64,000 bases of DNA from Adlercreutzia wanghongyangiae. Its GTDB lineage: Bacteria > Actinomycetota > Coriobacteriia > Coriobacteriales > Eggerthellaceae. The stretch covers positions 496,001 to 560,000 of the forward strand of contig NZ_JAYMFF010000002.1 in NCBI RefSeq assembly GCF_035989245.1, written 5' to 3'. Of this stretch, positions 1-8,303 are shown piece by piece (positions within the stretch are counted from its first letter, which is position 1; each line of letters starts with the position of its first letter). Below the pieces are notes generated by a model. The model worked only from the letters and a program-made list of their open reading frames with translations, did no database searches and was not told where the DNA came from. Both the position numbers and the translations under genes were made by a program.

Positions 1-396
1 GCCGGCGTGAAGATCCCCGAGGCGCACCTGCTGGTTATCGAGCCCTGGGACAAGGGCGTGCTGCGCGCCATCGAACAGGCCATTCTGGAAAGCGATCTGG
101 GCGTGACTCCCAACAACGATGGCAACGTCATCCGCCTGCCCTTCCCGGCCCTGACCGAGGAGCGCCGCCGCGAGCTGGTGAAGCAGTGCAAGACCTATGC
201 CGAAGAGGCCCGCGTGGCCGTGCGCAACGCTCGCCGCGACGCGAACACCGCGGTGGAGAAGGCCGTGAAGAACGATAACCTGCCCGAGGATGAGTCGAAG
301 CGTGCCGAGGCCGAGATTCAGAAGATGACCGACCGCTTCGTGGCCGAGGTGGACGAGGCACTGAAGAAAAAAGAAGCCGAGGTTATGGAAATCTAA
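1..396 (+). CDS. frr: Ribosome recycling factor, C-terminal part (5' end outside window)
   Basis: The first 131 visible codons match the C-terminal two thirds of ribosome recycling factor, which splits the post-termination 70S complex together with EF-G in the cytoplasm. Visible family blocks are the LLVIEPWDKG segment, SDLGVTPNNDGNVIRLPFP, LTEERRRELVKQ, and the long Arg/Glu-rich helix with ARVAVRNARRDAN. The frame is open to base 1, so the start (about 55 residues) lies upstream of the window; the first internal GTG at 7 is not a real start. The gene leads into uppS across a 139-bp repeat, consistent with the common frr-uppS-cdsA-dxr order. Confidence 0.97.
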   Translation, partial: AGVKIPEAHLLVIEPWDKGVLRAIEQAILESDLGVTPNNDGNVIRLPFPALTEERRRELVKQCKTYAEEARVAVRNARRDANTAVEKAVKNDNLPEDESKRAEAEIQKMTDRFVAEVDEALKKKEAEVMEI

Positions 397-425
397 TCGG
401 TTCCGTCGTTGCTGGCGCAACGACA

Positions 426-564
426 GGAACGCCGACGCTGCGGTTCCGACAGGCACCTGGCCTTGCACTTCAGGACTTACCTTCGCGGCACGAAGGCCGC
501 TCAGCCGCCCTTCAGCACAATTCCAGGCACCTGTCGCAACCTCGCTGGCTTCCTTGGGCGAACC
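426..564. repeat. 139-bp structured intergenic repeat, copy A (frr-uppS)
   Basis: This segment matches 17809-17947 over exactly 139 positions with about 18 mismatches counted by eye and no net length change. Inside it, CGACAGGCACCTGG (447-460) and CCAGGCACCTGTCG (523-536) can pair through 7 and 5 bp around a 2x2 internal loop, and CCTTCG/CGAAGG (480-485/491-496) can form a central hairpin. Both copies end in TTCCTTGGGCGAACC shortly before a start codon (uppS here). It could be a mobile-type repeat or a structured leader. Confidence 0.85.
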
Positions 565-577
565 TGCGAGAAATGAT

Positions 578-1357
578 ATGGTCAAAAGTTTGGACTACAT
601 ATTTCCGAATCCGCCTGCGGGGCTTGACCCCGCGGCGCTCGATCGCGCCTGCGTGCCGGAGTCGGTGGCCGTCATTATGGACGGGAACGGACGCTGGGCG
701 AAGAAGCGCGCATTGAACCGCCTAAAGGGCCACAAGGCTGGCATCGAGGCGGTGCGCGAGACCATTCGCTGCGCGTCGGATCTGGGTGTGAGATACCTGA
801 CCATCTACTCGTTCTCCACCGAGAACTGGAAGCGGCCCGAAGACGAGGTCGTGGGGCTGATGGACCTGTTCGCCAAGACCATGCTGGCCGAGGTGGACGG
901 GCTGCACGAGGAGCACGTGCGCGTGCGCACCATCGGCGACTTGTCGCCCCTGCCTGCGGAAACCCGAGAGGCCTTCGATGCCGCCTGGGAGAAAACGCGC
1001 GACAACGACGGCATGACGCTGGTGGTGGCCGTGAACTACGGCGGCCGCCAGGAAATTCTGCGGGCCTGCGAGGGCTGCATGCGCGAGGCGGCGCTGCTGG
1101 CGGAGGAAACGGGCGAGCTGGTAGCTCCCACCGAGGAGATGTTCGAACGTGGGCTGTACACCTACGGCATGCCCGACCCCGATGTGGTCATCCGCACGTC
1201 GGGCGAGATGCGCGTGTCGAACTTCCTGTTGTGGCAGATCGCCTATTCCGAGTTCGTGGTGACCGACGTGCTGTGGCCCGATTTCGACCGCTACGAGTTT
1301 CTGCGCTGCCTTCTGGAATACCAGGGCCGCAACCGTCGTTTCGGGGGCGTGGCCTAA
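578..1357 (+). CDS. uppS: Undecaprenyl diphosphate synthase (cis-prenyltransferase)
   Basis: Condenses isopentenyl diphosphate onto farnesyl diphosphate to make the C55 lipid carrier used for peptidoglycan and other wall polymers. The 259-residue protein has the family signature MDGNGRWAKKR at residues 34-44 (catalytic Asp35), SFSTENWKRP in the middle, and the C-terminal RTSGEMRVSNFLLWQ block, whose arginines bind the IPP phosphates. A TTG at 554 is in frame, but it lies in the shared 139-bp repeat; the ATG at 578 is the better start, though its ribosome-binding site is weak. The stop abuts the cdsA ATG, so the two are co-translated. Confidence 0.95.
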   Translation: MVKSLDYIFPNPPAGLDPAALDRACVPESVAVIMDGNGRWAKKRALNRLKGHKAGIEAVRETIRCASDLGVRYLTIYSFSTENWKRPEDEVVGLMDLFAKTMLAEVDGLHEEHVRVRTIGDLSPLPAETREAFDAAWEKTRDNDGMTLVVAVNYGGRQEILRACEGCMREAALLAEETGELVAPTEEMFERGLYTYGMPDPDVVIRTSGEMRVSNFLLWQIAYSEFVVTDVLWPDFDRYEFLRCLLEYQGRNRRFGGVA

Positions 1358-2515
1358 ATGCGCGGCGGCATGACCGAAGACGAGAAGAAGACCCGGGCCC
1401 TGCGGGCACGCGAGCGTCTGCGCCAGGGAATACCCCATCGCAGGACCGATGAGGCGCGATGCGCCGAGAAGAGCGAGCGCATCGGCTTCGGGCTGCTAAC
1501 GGAATCGGACGAGGAGCGCGAGTTGCCGCCTTTGGCCTGCGATCCGGAATCGGCCCCGCCTGGGCCGCCCTGGCACTATGATTTGTCGGAGGAGGAGAAG
1601 CAGGCGCTGCAGGAAAAGCGTGAGACGCGTCAACAGCAACGCGACCGGCTGAAGCGCAAGGCACTGGAGAAGACGCCGAAAAAGCTGAAGAATCCCTCCG
1701 ACTTGCAGGTGCGCTTTCGCACGGGGGCCGTGTACACGGCGGTAACCGTGCTGTGCGTGCTGGCCGGCGACATTCCCATGGTGCTGATGCTGATGGCTGT
1801 GGCGGGCATTTGCGCTGGAGAGTTCTTCTATATGCTGCGCTCCGACGCGAAGCTGCCCAACGAGATGCTGGGCATTATCGCGGCGGTGCTGTATCCCCTC
1901 AGCGTGTATCTGGCCGGCTTGGTGGGAGCGTTGCTGGTTAACCTGGCGCTGCTGCTGGCATTGCTGGTGTGGTACGTGTTCTGGCTGCGGGCGCGCATTC
2001 CCGATGTGGGCGTGAGCTTTTTCGGAGCTGCTTATACGGGACTTTTGCTGTGCGGGCTCATTGTGATACGCGTGTCGCTGCCCGATCCGTGGGGCGGTGT
2101 GGCCGTGCTGCTGCTGTTCCTCAGCGTGTGGGCCAACGACGCTTTCGCCTATTTGGTGGGAAGCAAGATCGGGCGTCATAAGCTGGCACCGCGCACCAGC
2201 CCGAAGAAGAGCTGGGAGGGTTTCTTCGCCGGATTGGTGGGCTCGGTGCTGTTCTGGTGCCTGATGACGCTGGTGCCCGGCGTGACGATGTCCATTGTGC
2301 AGGCCGTGGTCTTCGGCATTCTGTCGGGATGCATGGGCGTGCTGGGCGATTTGGCGGAAAGCCGCATCAAGCGCAACTCCGGATTTAAAGATTCGGGCAC
2401 CATTATGCCGGGCCACGGCGGCCTGCTCGATCGCAGCGACTCGTTGTTCCTTACCTCTATTACCGCGGCCATCCTCATGGTGGCCGGCGGATGCATTCCC
2501 TACGCCGTGTTCTAA
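1358..2515 (+). CDS. cdsA: Phosphatidate cytidylyltransferase (CDP-diacylglycerol synthase)
   Basis: Membrane enzyme that makes CDP-diacylglycerol from phosphatidate and CTP, the branch point of phospholipid synthesis. The roughly 270 C-terminal residues contain about eight hydrophobic helices and the family signature, SRIKRNSGFKDSGTIMPGHG followed by GLLDRSDS, near residues 332-359. The first 110 or so residues are a charged, Glu/Arg/Gln-rich cytoplasmic extension that typical CdsA proteins lack. The ATG at 1358 directly follows the uppS stop; an ATG at 1370 is an alternative. It sits between uppS and dxr, as in many bacteria. Confidence 0.94.
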   Translation: MRGGMTEDEKKTRALRARERLRQGIPHRRTDEARCAEKSERIGFGLLTESDEERELPPLACDPESAPPGPPWHYDLSEEEKQALQEKRETRQQQRDRLKRKALEKTPKKLKNPSDLQVRFRTGAVYTAVTVLCVLAGDIPMVLMLMAVAGICAGEFFYMLRSDAKLPNEMLGIIAAVLYPLSVYLAGLVGALLVNLALLLALLVWYVFWLRARIPDVGVSFFGAAYTGLLLCGLIVIRVSLPDPWGGVAVLLLFLSVWANDAFAYLVGSKIGRHKLAPRTSPKKSWEGFFAGLVGSVLFWCLMTLVPGVTMSIVQAVVFGILSGCMGVLGDLAESRIKRNSGFKDSGTIMPGHGGLLDRSDSLFLTSITAAILMVAGGCIPYAVF

Positions 2516-2557
2516 CGGCACGGGCAACCTGTTCTCCCTCGATTGAAAGGCGTCGCC

Positions 2558-3817
2558 ATGGGCAAACGTCGCATTGTGGTTCTCGGCTCCACGGGATCGA
2601 TTGGCACGCAGACGCTGGACGTGGTGCGCCAGCACGGCGATGCGCTGGAGATTGTCGGTCTGGCCGTGCATGGGAGCGTCGACGAGCTGCTGGTACAGGC
2701 GCGCGCGTTCGGTGTGCGCCACCTGGCGGTGGGCAACGAGGCTTTGGCTGACGATGCGCGCTGCGACGAGGCGCGGGAGTTGGTGCGCTCGCTGGCGGTA
2801 GCCGCTAGCGAGCCCGACGACTGGTCGTTTGGCGTAGGCCCCGATGCGGTAGCTGCCCTGGCGCAGCTGTCCGAGGCCGAGGTGGTGGTGAACGCCCTGG
2901 TGGGCGCTGCCGGCCTGCGGGCAAGCTACGACACGTTAGCGGCCGGCAAGGTGCTGGCTCTGGCTAATAAGGAATCGCTGGTGGTGGGGGGAGATTTGAT
3001 CATGCCCCTGGCGGCGCAGGTGGATGCCCAGCGACGGGCCGCGGGCACGGCACCGGCGGTGGGCCCAGCCGGCGCGCTGATGCCCATCGATTCGGAGCAT
3101 GGGGCCATCTATCAGTGCCTGTTGGGTGAGGACGCCCGCGAGGTATCGAAGCTGTGGGTGACGGCGTCGGGCGGCCCCTTCCGCGGGAAGACCCGCGCCG
3201 AGTTGGGGTCCATCACGCCGGCTCAGGCTTTGGCCCATCCCACGTGGAATATGGGAGCCAAGATATCCATCGACTCATCCACGCTAATGAACAAGGGGCT
3301 GGAGGTTATCGAGGCCCATCACCTGTTCGCGATGCCCTACGACAAGATCGAGGTGGTGGTGCAGCCCCAGAGCGCCATTCACTCCATGGTGGAGTTCACC
3401 GACGGCTCGGTGAAGGCGCATCTGGGCACCACCGACATGCGCATTCCCATTCAGTTCGCCCTGTCGTATCCCGAGCGGTGGGCTGCCCCGGTGGCGCCCC
3501 TCGACTTCCGCACGCTGGGCACGCTGGAGTTCGCCGCACCCGACACCGATACGTTCCGCTGTCTGGCGTTGGCTCGGCATGCCGGCGAGGCGGGCGGCAC
3601 ACTGCCCTGTGTGATGAACGCGGCGAACGAGGTGGCTGTGGCGGCGTTTCTGGCCGAGCAGATTGGCTATCTGGATATCGCCGCGTGTGTGGAGGCTGCT
3701 ATGGAGGCCCACGAGCGCGATGGTGTGCAGACAGTGGAGAGCATCTCCCAGTTGCAGGATGTGGACGCTTGGGCTCGTGTCACGGCCCGCGCGTGGTGCG
3801 AGCGCGCAGCTCGCTGA
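2558..3817 (+). CDS. dxr: 1-deoxy-D-xylulose 5-phosphate reductoisomerase
   Basis: Second enzyme of the MEP isoprenoid pathway; it rearranges and reduces DXP to 2-C-methyl-D-erythritol 4-phosphate using NADPH and a divalent metal. The 419-residue protein carries the N-terminal NADPH-binding motif GSTGSIG (residues 10-16), the metal/substrate block DSEHGAIYQCL near residue 177, and NKGLEVIEAHHLF. The ATG at 2558 has GAAAGG about 9 bases upstream and is preferred over an in-frame TTG at 2543. ispG, a later gene of the same pathway, lies at 11 kb, beyond two inserted genes. Confidence 0.96.
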   Translation: MGKRRIVVLGSTGSIGTQTLDVVRQHGDALEIVGLAVHGSVDELLVQARAFGVRHLAVGNEALADDARCDEARELVRSLAVAASEPDDWSFGVGPDAVAALAQLSEAEVVVNALVGAAGLRASYDTLAAGKVLALANKESLVVGGDLIMPLAAQVDAQRRAAGTAPAVGPAGALMPIDSEHGAIYQCLLGEDAREVSKLWVTASGGPFRGKTRAELGSITPAQALAHPTWNMGAKISIDSSTLMNKGLEVIEAHHLFAMPYDKIEVVVQPQSAIHSMVEFTDGSVKAHLGTTDMRIPIQFALSYPERWAAPVAPLDFRTLGTLEFAAPDTDTFRCLALARHAGEAGGTLPCVMNAANEVAVAAFLAEQIGYLDIAACVEAAMEAHERDGVQTVESISQLQDVDAWARVTARAWCERAAR

Positions 3818-3916
3818 GAGGTCCTGAACGGGCAGGGTGCTGGCACCCCAGATGGGCAAGCGCGCCCGTGCTCTGACGCCCGCCTTCTGGGGTTGCAATC
3901 TTCCTGGAAAAGGACT

Positions 3917-3950
3917 GAAGGGCAAGGGGAGTTAGCGGCCCTCGCCCTTC
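3917..3950. terminator. Convergent terminator between dxr and the surface-protein gene
   Basis: GAAGGGC (3917-3923) pairs with GCCCTTC (3944-3950), and the stem extends inward through AGGG/CCCT past a mismatch. On the minus strand the hairpin is followed by AGTCCTTTTCC, so it best fits termination of the leftward surface-protein transcript; it may work in both directions. Confidence 0.6.
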
Positions 3951-3962
3951 GTCATTGAAAAG

Positions 3963-6900
3963 CTATTTGCGCAGATGGCGCTTGCGGTACAGGCTCCAGG
4001 CGCCCACTCCCAGGCTTACCAGCAACATAGCGCCGAGAGCGAGGGCGGTGCCTGCCGCCTCGTCGCCGGTTTGCGCGAGGCGCGTAGCGGGCTCGGCTGC
4101 CTCCTCTGCCCCGCCCGTGGGCGGCAGCGGCAGGTCGGGGTAGCCGTAGGACACGGTTTGGCCCTCGTCGTCGATATCGGCGTGCACGGCCAATTCGCGA
4201 TCTTCGTAGTACAGCGACTCGAATACCACGAAGCTAGTGCCGTCGGCAGCGCCGCCTGGGATGGTTATCTCCACCGGCACGGTGCCCTCCGAGGCTTCGG
4301 GGGTGAACACGTGCTCGACGGTTACTACGCGATCATCGACGGTGTAGGGCTCGCCGGTTGCCTTGTCCATCAGCAGCGCCACCAATCGGTACTCATGGCC
4401 GGGCATGAGCCCCTGGAAGGCCACGGTGTCGATGATGGTGGCCTCGTCGGCGGGCAGCCCCTCATGGGTGCCGCTGGCGCTGTCGACGGCAGTGGTGCCG
4501 ATGCCCACCGGGCTCACCGTGATGGTCTGCTTTCGATCATCGAGGTCGCGATGGCGCGCCACCTCGGCATCGTGCTGCAGCAGCGTCTCGAACACCACCA
4601 GCTCGGTGCGTTCGCCAATGGCGCTGGCGTCGAAGGAGAACGGTACATTGACATATCCGGTGTAGTCGTCGGGCGTGAACTCCACGGCGGTGATCACAGC
4701 TTCCCCGTCGACGAGGAACGGCTCGCCGGTGGCCTTGTCCATCAGCACGCCCTCCACCGTGTAGGGGGTGTGAGGGGTGAGACCCGTGTAGGTGACGCGG
4801 TCGATGATGGCCGCCCCCGGCACGGCGCCGATCTCGGTGTCGTACACGTCTTGGGTGGTGCCGTCGTAGGCGCTCGTGCGCAGGGTTGGTTTGCCCGCTG
4901 CGGTGTTGTTCAGCGTGCCCAGGTCGACCACCTGACAGTCGTCGGTTTCGTCCACCACCACCTCGTCGTGGATCATCTGGAAAAGCTCGTTGCCGGGGCA
5001 GCGAAGTTCTTCCAGATCGTAGGTGTCGAAGGGCAGGGCGCCTCGGGCGTTGTCTACGGGCGCAGCGCTTCCGTTGGCGGCGAGGCCGAACCAGGTGCCG
5101 GCTGTGGCATCCAGGGCCTCCTCATCCAGCACCAGGGGCATCTGGAAGCTGCCGTCCTCGGCGCGAAACTGCTCGTCGTTGGCGTTGGTGCGCGCGTCGT
5201 GGGGATGGGCGGCGGTAGCCTGGGTTGAGGCCATGCCGTTCTTGTCGGTTACGATGATGTGCCACTCGCCCGTGGTCTTCGAGGTGAGCTTGAAGGGGAT
5301 GCCCGCCAGCTTGGCCGCTCCGTCGGCGCGCTTGAGGAACGCGAGGTCGGCGCGGGCCACGCGGTCGGTGACCAGGTCGCCGTCCTGCTCGGCGTTAAAC
5401 GTCTCCACCACCTCGTCATCGTGGTTCGCATCGGCGACGTGGCGTACGTGCACAGTGTCGTCCAGTAGGTATCCCTCGGGTGCTTTCACCTCCAGAATGG
5501 TGTAGGTTCCCAGGGGCAGCGCGGCGCGGCCATCCGACAGGCGGTAGAAATCCGGGCCGCTGATCTTGTAGGGCAACACGCTCTCGGCGTTGTTTTTGTC
5601 AACGTGCGTGAAGGTGCCGTCGGCGCAGTCCAAACGGAACGAGCCGGTGTCGTCGGTGCGCACGAGCCAGCTGGCGCGGGGGTTCCGATCGCGTACGGTC
5701 TCGGCAGTGGCTTGGGGCACATCGTAATAGTTGATGCGGAAGCGGGCATCGCCCAGGGTGGCGTTGCCCTGCGGCGCGGCCTCCAGCGTCTGGTCGTCTT
5801 TCTTCTGCAACACGATGGCAAGTGGATTCAGCTTGGCTTTGTCGGTGACGTTGGTCGTGTTGACGCGCGTAACCACCTGGTCGGTTACCACGACGGGGTA
5901 CACGCGCGGGTCAAGGGCGAATCCGCTGTGGGGACGGGCGGTCTCCTTCACCCAGTAGGAGCCGATGGGCAGCTTGTCGGCGCGTGCGTAGCCGTCGCCC
6001 TGCTCGTTCAGGGCGGTGGTCATGCTGCGTACCGGCTGCAGACAGGCGGCATCGGCGAAGATGCCGTAGGTGGCGCCGGCCAGCGTGTAGCAATCGTTGC
6101 CTGCGGTAAGGTCGGGGTTGTTCGACACTTTCAGCAGGTCGATGGAGCCGGACTGGGGCTCGTCCTCGAAGCGGATGGCGCAGATGTCGTCGTCGCTTTC
6201 GGCAACTTCCACGGTGACCGATTGGATGCGGTCGGACAGGCGGAATCCGGGCGGGGCGAACAGCTCGGCCACGAAGTAGTCGCCGGCTTCCACATCGCGC
6301 ACCACGGGGGTGGTGCCGTCCTTCTCGGTAACCAGGGTGACCGGTGCGTTGGCCTCGGCCCACGACTGGGCCTCCTGCCAGGTTTTCCACGTGCGCGCCT
6401 GGGCGAGATCGCGGGCGCTTGCGGCGGCCTGCTCGCTGTCGAACGCGGCGAACACGCCATGTTCCAGGGAGTAGTTGCCGTTGGCATTCGAAATGGACGG
6501 ATCGGATGACACCTTGGTCAGCTGCGCGTTGCCGCCGCGGGGCGGGGCTGCCAGCAGATAGCCCACGATGTCTTGGAAGGTGTTGCCCGTGGCGCCCGAC
6601 TTGGTGTCGAACTTATAGAAGAAGGTGTACCAGCCGGTGTACTTCGTCTGCGAGCCGTTGTAGATGCCCTTGAAGGTGATGTAGTTGTTTCCGTTGGGCT
6701 GGGGCAGCGGAGTGCCCGCGCCGTTGTTGATGTCCGACGAGCCGCAGCCGCCGCGGGCGATGGCCTTGTGGTCGGGCGACGTGCCCGGTAGGTAGCCGTC
6801 GTCTTTGTAGGTGGTACCCAGGGTGATGCACCGATCGCGATAGCTCTTGCCGCCCTTAGAGGTGGCGAACTGGGCGTCTTCTCCCAGGCGGGCGGCGATG

Positions 6901-7781
6901 GTGTCGGACAGATAGGCCTCCACTACCTCGTCGTAGGAGCTGTGGGCGGTGTTCAGCACAGGGGCGTTCCAGTCGGTTTCCGATGAGGTGCCGTGGGAGA
7001 ACTCCCGATGGGTGCCGAACATCGCGCCAAAGCAGTAGGAGCCTACCCAGTGGCCGGTATAGCCGTAGGCGATCTGCTTCTCGGTTTGGTCGCGGTCGAA
7101 CTCCTCGAGGCGCGTGTAGGGGTTCAGCTGGTAATGCGCATCGGGCTGGCCGGGAAACGCCACGGAACGAGCCAGCGGAGCGCCTTCGGTTCCCAGGCTG
7201 CTCGCCGGACCTTCAGCGGCGGCCTTCAGCTGCGCCACATCGGAGGCGAGCACGGTCTGCTGTCCGTCGTGATCGAGCAGCACGTCGTCGGTGATCAGCT
7301 GCGAGGCGACGAAGCGGTCGTAAGCCGCATGGGCCGGCGAAAGCCAGAAGACGATCGCCAGGGTGTCCAGGCGTTCGGCGTAGGCGGCCGGAATGCTGAC
7401 CACGCCGGCCTCGCCGTCGTAGCGGCATTCGTCGGTGATGTCGCGCTGCTGATCGTTGAACGCGGCATAGCGGTCGTATACGGCGAAGCGCAGGTTATCG
7501 CGGTAGTCTAGGGCGGCCGACCCGTCGCCCACGGCGACGAGCAGCGTGTCGTCTGCGCGCACTGCCGAGGCTTCGTACTGGGCGAAGTCGACGGTTTCCT
7601 GGTCGCTGTCTTTGAAATGCAGCAGCACGCAAACGTCCCCGCGGGGCTCGTCTGCTGCCGCTTGGGGTGGGGCGCCCGTTGAAAGGGGCATAAGGCCTGC
7701 CAGCAAGAGGAATGCTAAAAGGGCGCTGATAGCCAAGCGCACCGTGCGCGCGCTGCGGGTGGCAGAATGGCTGTGATCCAT
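3963..7781 (-). CDS. Sortase-anchored VaFE/Cna-B-type surface protein
   Basis: A secreted 1,272-residue wall-anchored protein. The N-terminus has a signal peptide (basic start, hydrophobic core LLAFLLLAGLMPL, cleavage near AAADEP). The middle holds at least two SpaA/Cna-B-like folds (for example GSIDLLKVSNN ... LPIGSYWVKETA, and AFLKRADGAAKLAGIPFKL). Two C-terminal repeats (IIDRVTYTGLTPHTPYTVEG ... LMDKATGEP ... VVFETL ... HRDLDDRKQT, and IIDTVAFQGLMPGHEYRLVA ...) match the VaFE / Thr-Gln ester-bond family. The end is a sorting signal: LAQTGD, a hydrophobic helix, then YRKRHLRK. The ATG at 7781 has AAAGGAG upstream; the frame runs 82 codons further but lacks a better start. It lies opposite to, and interrupts, the dxr-rseP gene order. 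The likely role is adhesion or a pilus-like structure; the ligand is unknown. Confidence 0.9.
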   Translation of the reverse strand: MDHSHSATRSARTVRLAISALLAFLLLAGLMPLSTGAPPQAAADEPRGDVCVLLHFKDSDQETVDFAQYEASAVRADDTLLVAVGDGSAALDYRDNLRFAVYDRYAAFNDQQRDITDECRYDGEAGVVSIPAAYAERLDTLAIVFWLSPAHAAYDRFVASQLITDDVLLDHDGQQTVLASDVAQLKAAAEGPASSLGTEGAPLARSVAFPGQPDAHYQLNPYTRLEEFDRDQTEKQIAYGYTGHWVGSYCFGAMFGTHREFSHGTSSETDWNAPVLNTAHSSYDEVVEAYLSDTIAARLGEDAQFATSKGGKSYRDRCITLGTTYKDDGYLPGTSPDHKAIARGGCGSSDINNGAGTPLPQPNGNNYITFKGIYNGSQTKYTGWYTFFYKFDTKSGATGNTFQDIVGYLLAAPPRGGNAQLTKVSSDPSISNANGNYSLEHGVFAAFDSEQAAASARDLAQARTWKTWQEAQSWAEANAPVTLVTEKDGTTPVVRDVEAGDYFVAELFAPPGFRLSDRIQSVTVEVAESDDDICAIRFEDEPQSGSIDLLKVSNNPDLTAGNDCYTLAGATYGIFADAACLQPVRSMTTALNEQGDGYARADKLPIGSYWVKETARPHSGFALDPRVYPVVVTDQVVTRVNTTNVTDKAKLNPLAIVLQKKDDQTLEAAPQGNATLGDARFRINYYDVPQATAETVRDRNPRASWLVRTDDTGSFRLDCADGTFTHVDKNNAESVLPYKISGPDFYRLSDGRAALPLGTYTILEVKAPEGYLLDDTVHVRHVADANHDDEVVETFNAEQDGDLVTDRVARADLAFLKRADGAAKLAGIPFKLTSKTTGEWHIIVTDKNGMASTQATAAHPHDARTNANDEQFRAEDGSFQMPLVLDEEALDATAGTWFGLAANGSAAPVDNARGALPFDTYDLEELRCPGNELFQMIHDEVVVDETDDCQVVDLGTLNNTAAGKPTLRTSAYDGTTQDVYDTEIGAVPGAAIIDRVTYTGLTPHTPYTVEGVLMDKATGEPFLVDGEAVITAVEFTPDDYTGYVNVPFSFDASAIGERTELVVFETLLQHDAEVARHRDLDDRKQTITVSPVGIGTTAVDSASGTHEGLPADEATIIDTVAFQGLMPGHEYRLVALLMDKATGEPYTVDDRVVTVEHVFTPEASEGTVPVEITIPGGAADGTSFVVFESLYYEDRELAVHADIDDEGQTVSYGYPDLPLPPTGGAEEAAEPATRLAQTGDEAAGTALALGAMLLVSLGVGAWSLYRKRHLRK

Positions 7782-7826
7782 CGTGACTCCTTTCTGCGCT
7801 GTTCCGGCAGCGCGTTGAACGGCAAG

Positions 7827-7912
7827 ATCAGACGAATGGCCGCGGCAGTGACGTCCCCAATGCAAGAATGGCCGTGTGATGAGTTTGGCGTTCGGCGGCC
7901 AGTTCGTCTGAT
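7827..7912. repeat. 17-bp inverted repeat upstream of the surface-protein gene
   Basis: ATCAGACGAATGGCCGC (7827-7843) and GCGGCCAGTTCGTCTGAT (7895-7912) are inverted copies differing by a single inserted G, with a 51-bp spacer. They lie 46 bp upstream of the surface-protein start codon. This could be a long leader hairpin or the boundary of a small invertible segment. Confidence 0.6.
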
Positions 7913-8149
7913 GGGTCCTACTGTAGAACCGCACTGTCGCAGTTCCGTCTCGGGAACCACCGCCGAAAGTTCGCCGCCCCGCCGCACGAAGATCGCGAGA
8001 AGACCGTCCCTGATGCGGGTGCGCCACCCGCCCGGTGCCGTACGGAAGCCGCCCGCTTGCCGCGAGCGCGAGGGGCGCGTCTGCGCCGACGCCCTTACAC
8101 CTATCGTCTACTGGGACGAAAACGACCCAGCTATGACGGAGGCTATCCT

Positions 8150-8184
8150 GTGAAATCCCCGTAGGGACCTTGTAGTTATTTCAC
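8150..8184. promoter_or_regulatory. Inverted repeat GTGAAAT/ATTTCAC upstream of rseP
   Basis: A perfect 7-bp inverted repeat with a 21-bp spacer in the divergent region between the surface-protein gene and rseP. It lies about 45 bp upstream of the probable rseP -10 box. It could be an operator; no regulator is assigned. The rest of 7913-8226 shows no gene. Confidence 0.35.
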
Positions 8185-8226
8185 GCAGCGGCCCCGCTCG
8201 GCGCAGTGAAAATGCTGTGCGCTTTC

Positions 8227-8232
8227 TATAAT
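8227..8232 (+). promoter_or_regulatory. Probable -10 box for rseP
   Basis: A perfect TATAAT about 70 bases upstream of the rseP GTG; the sequence 17 bp upstream (CAGTGA) is a poor -35. A separate promoter here makes sense because the surface-protein gene separates rseP from dxr. Confidence 0.5.
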
Positions 8233-8303
8233 GGCTGCGATACCCGGGCCGCATGGCAAGGCGGCTGATCTGCATTCAGACCTCGATAAAAGGAGATCAC
8301 TCA

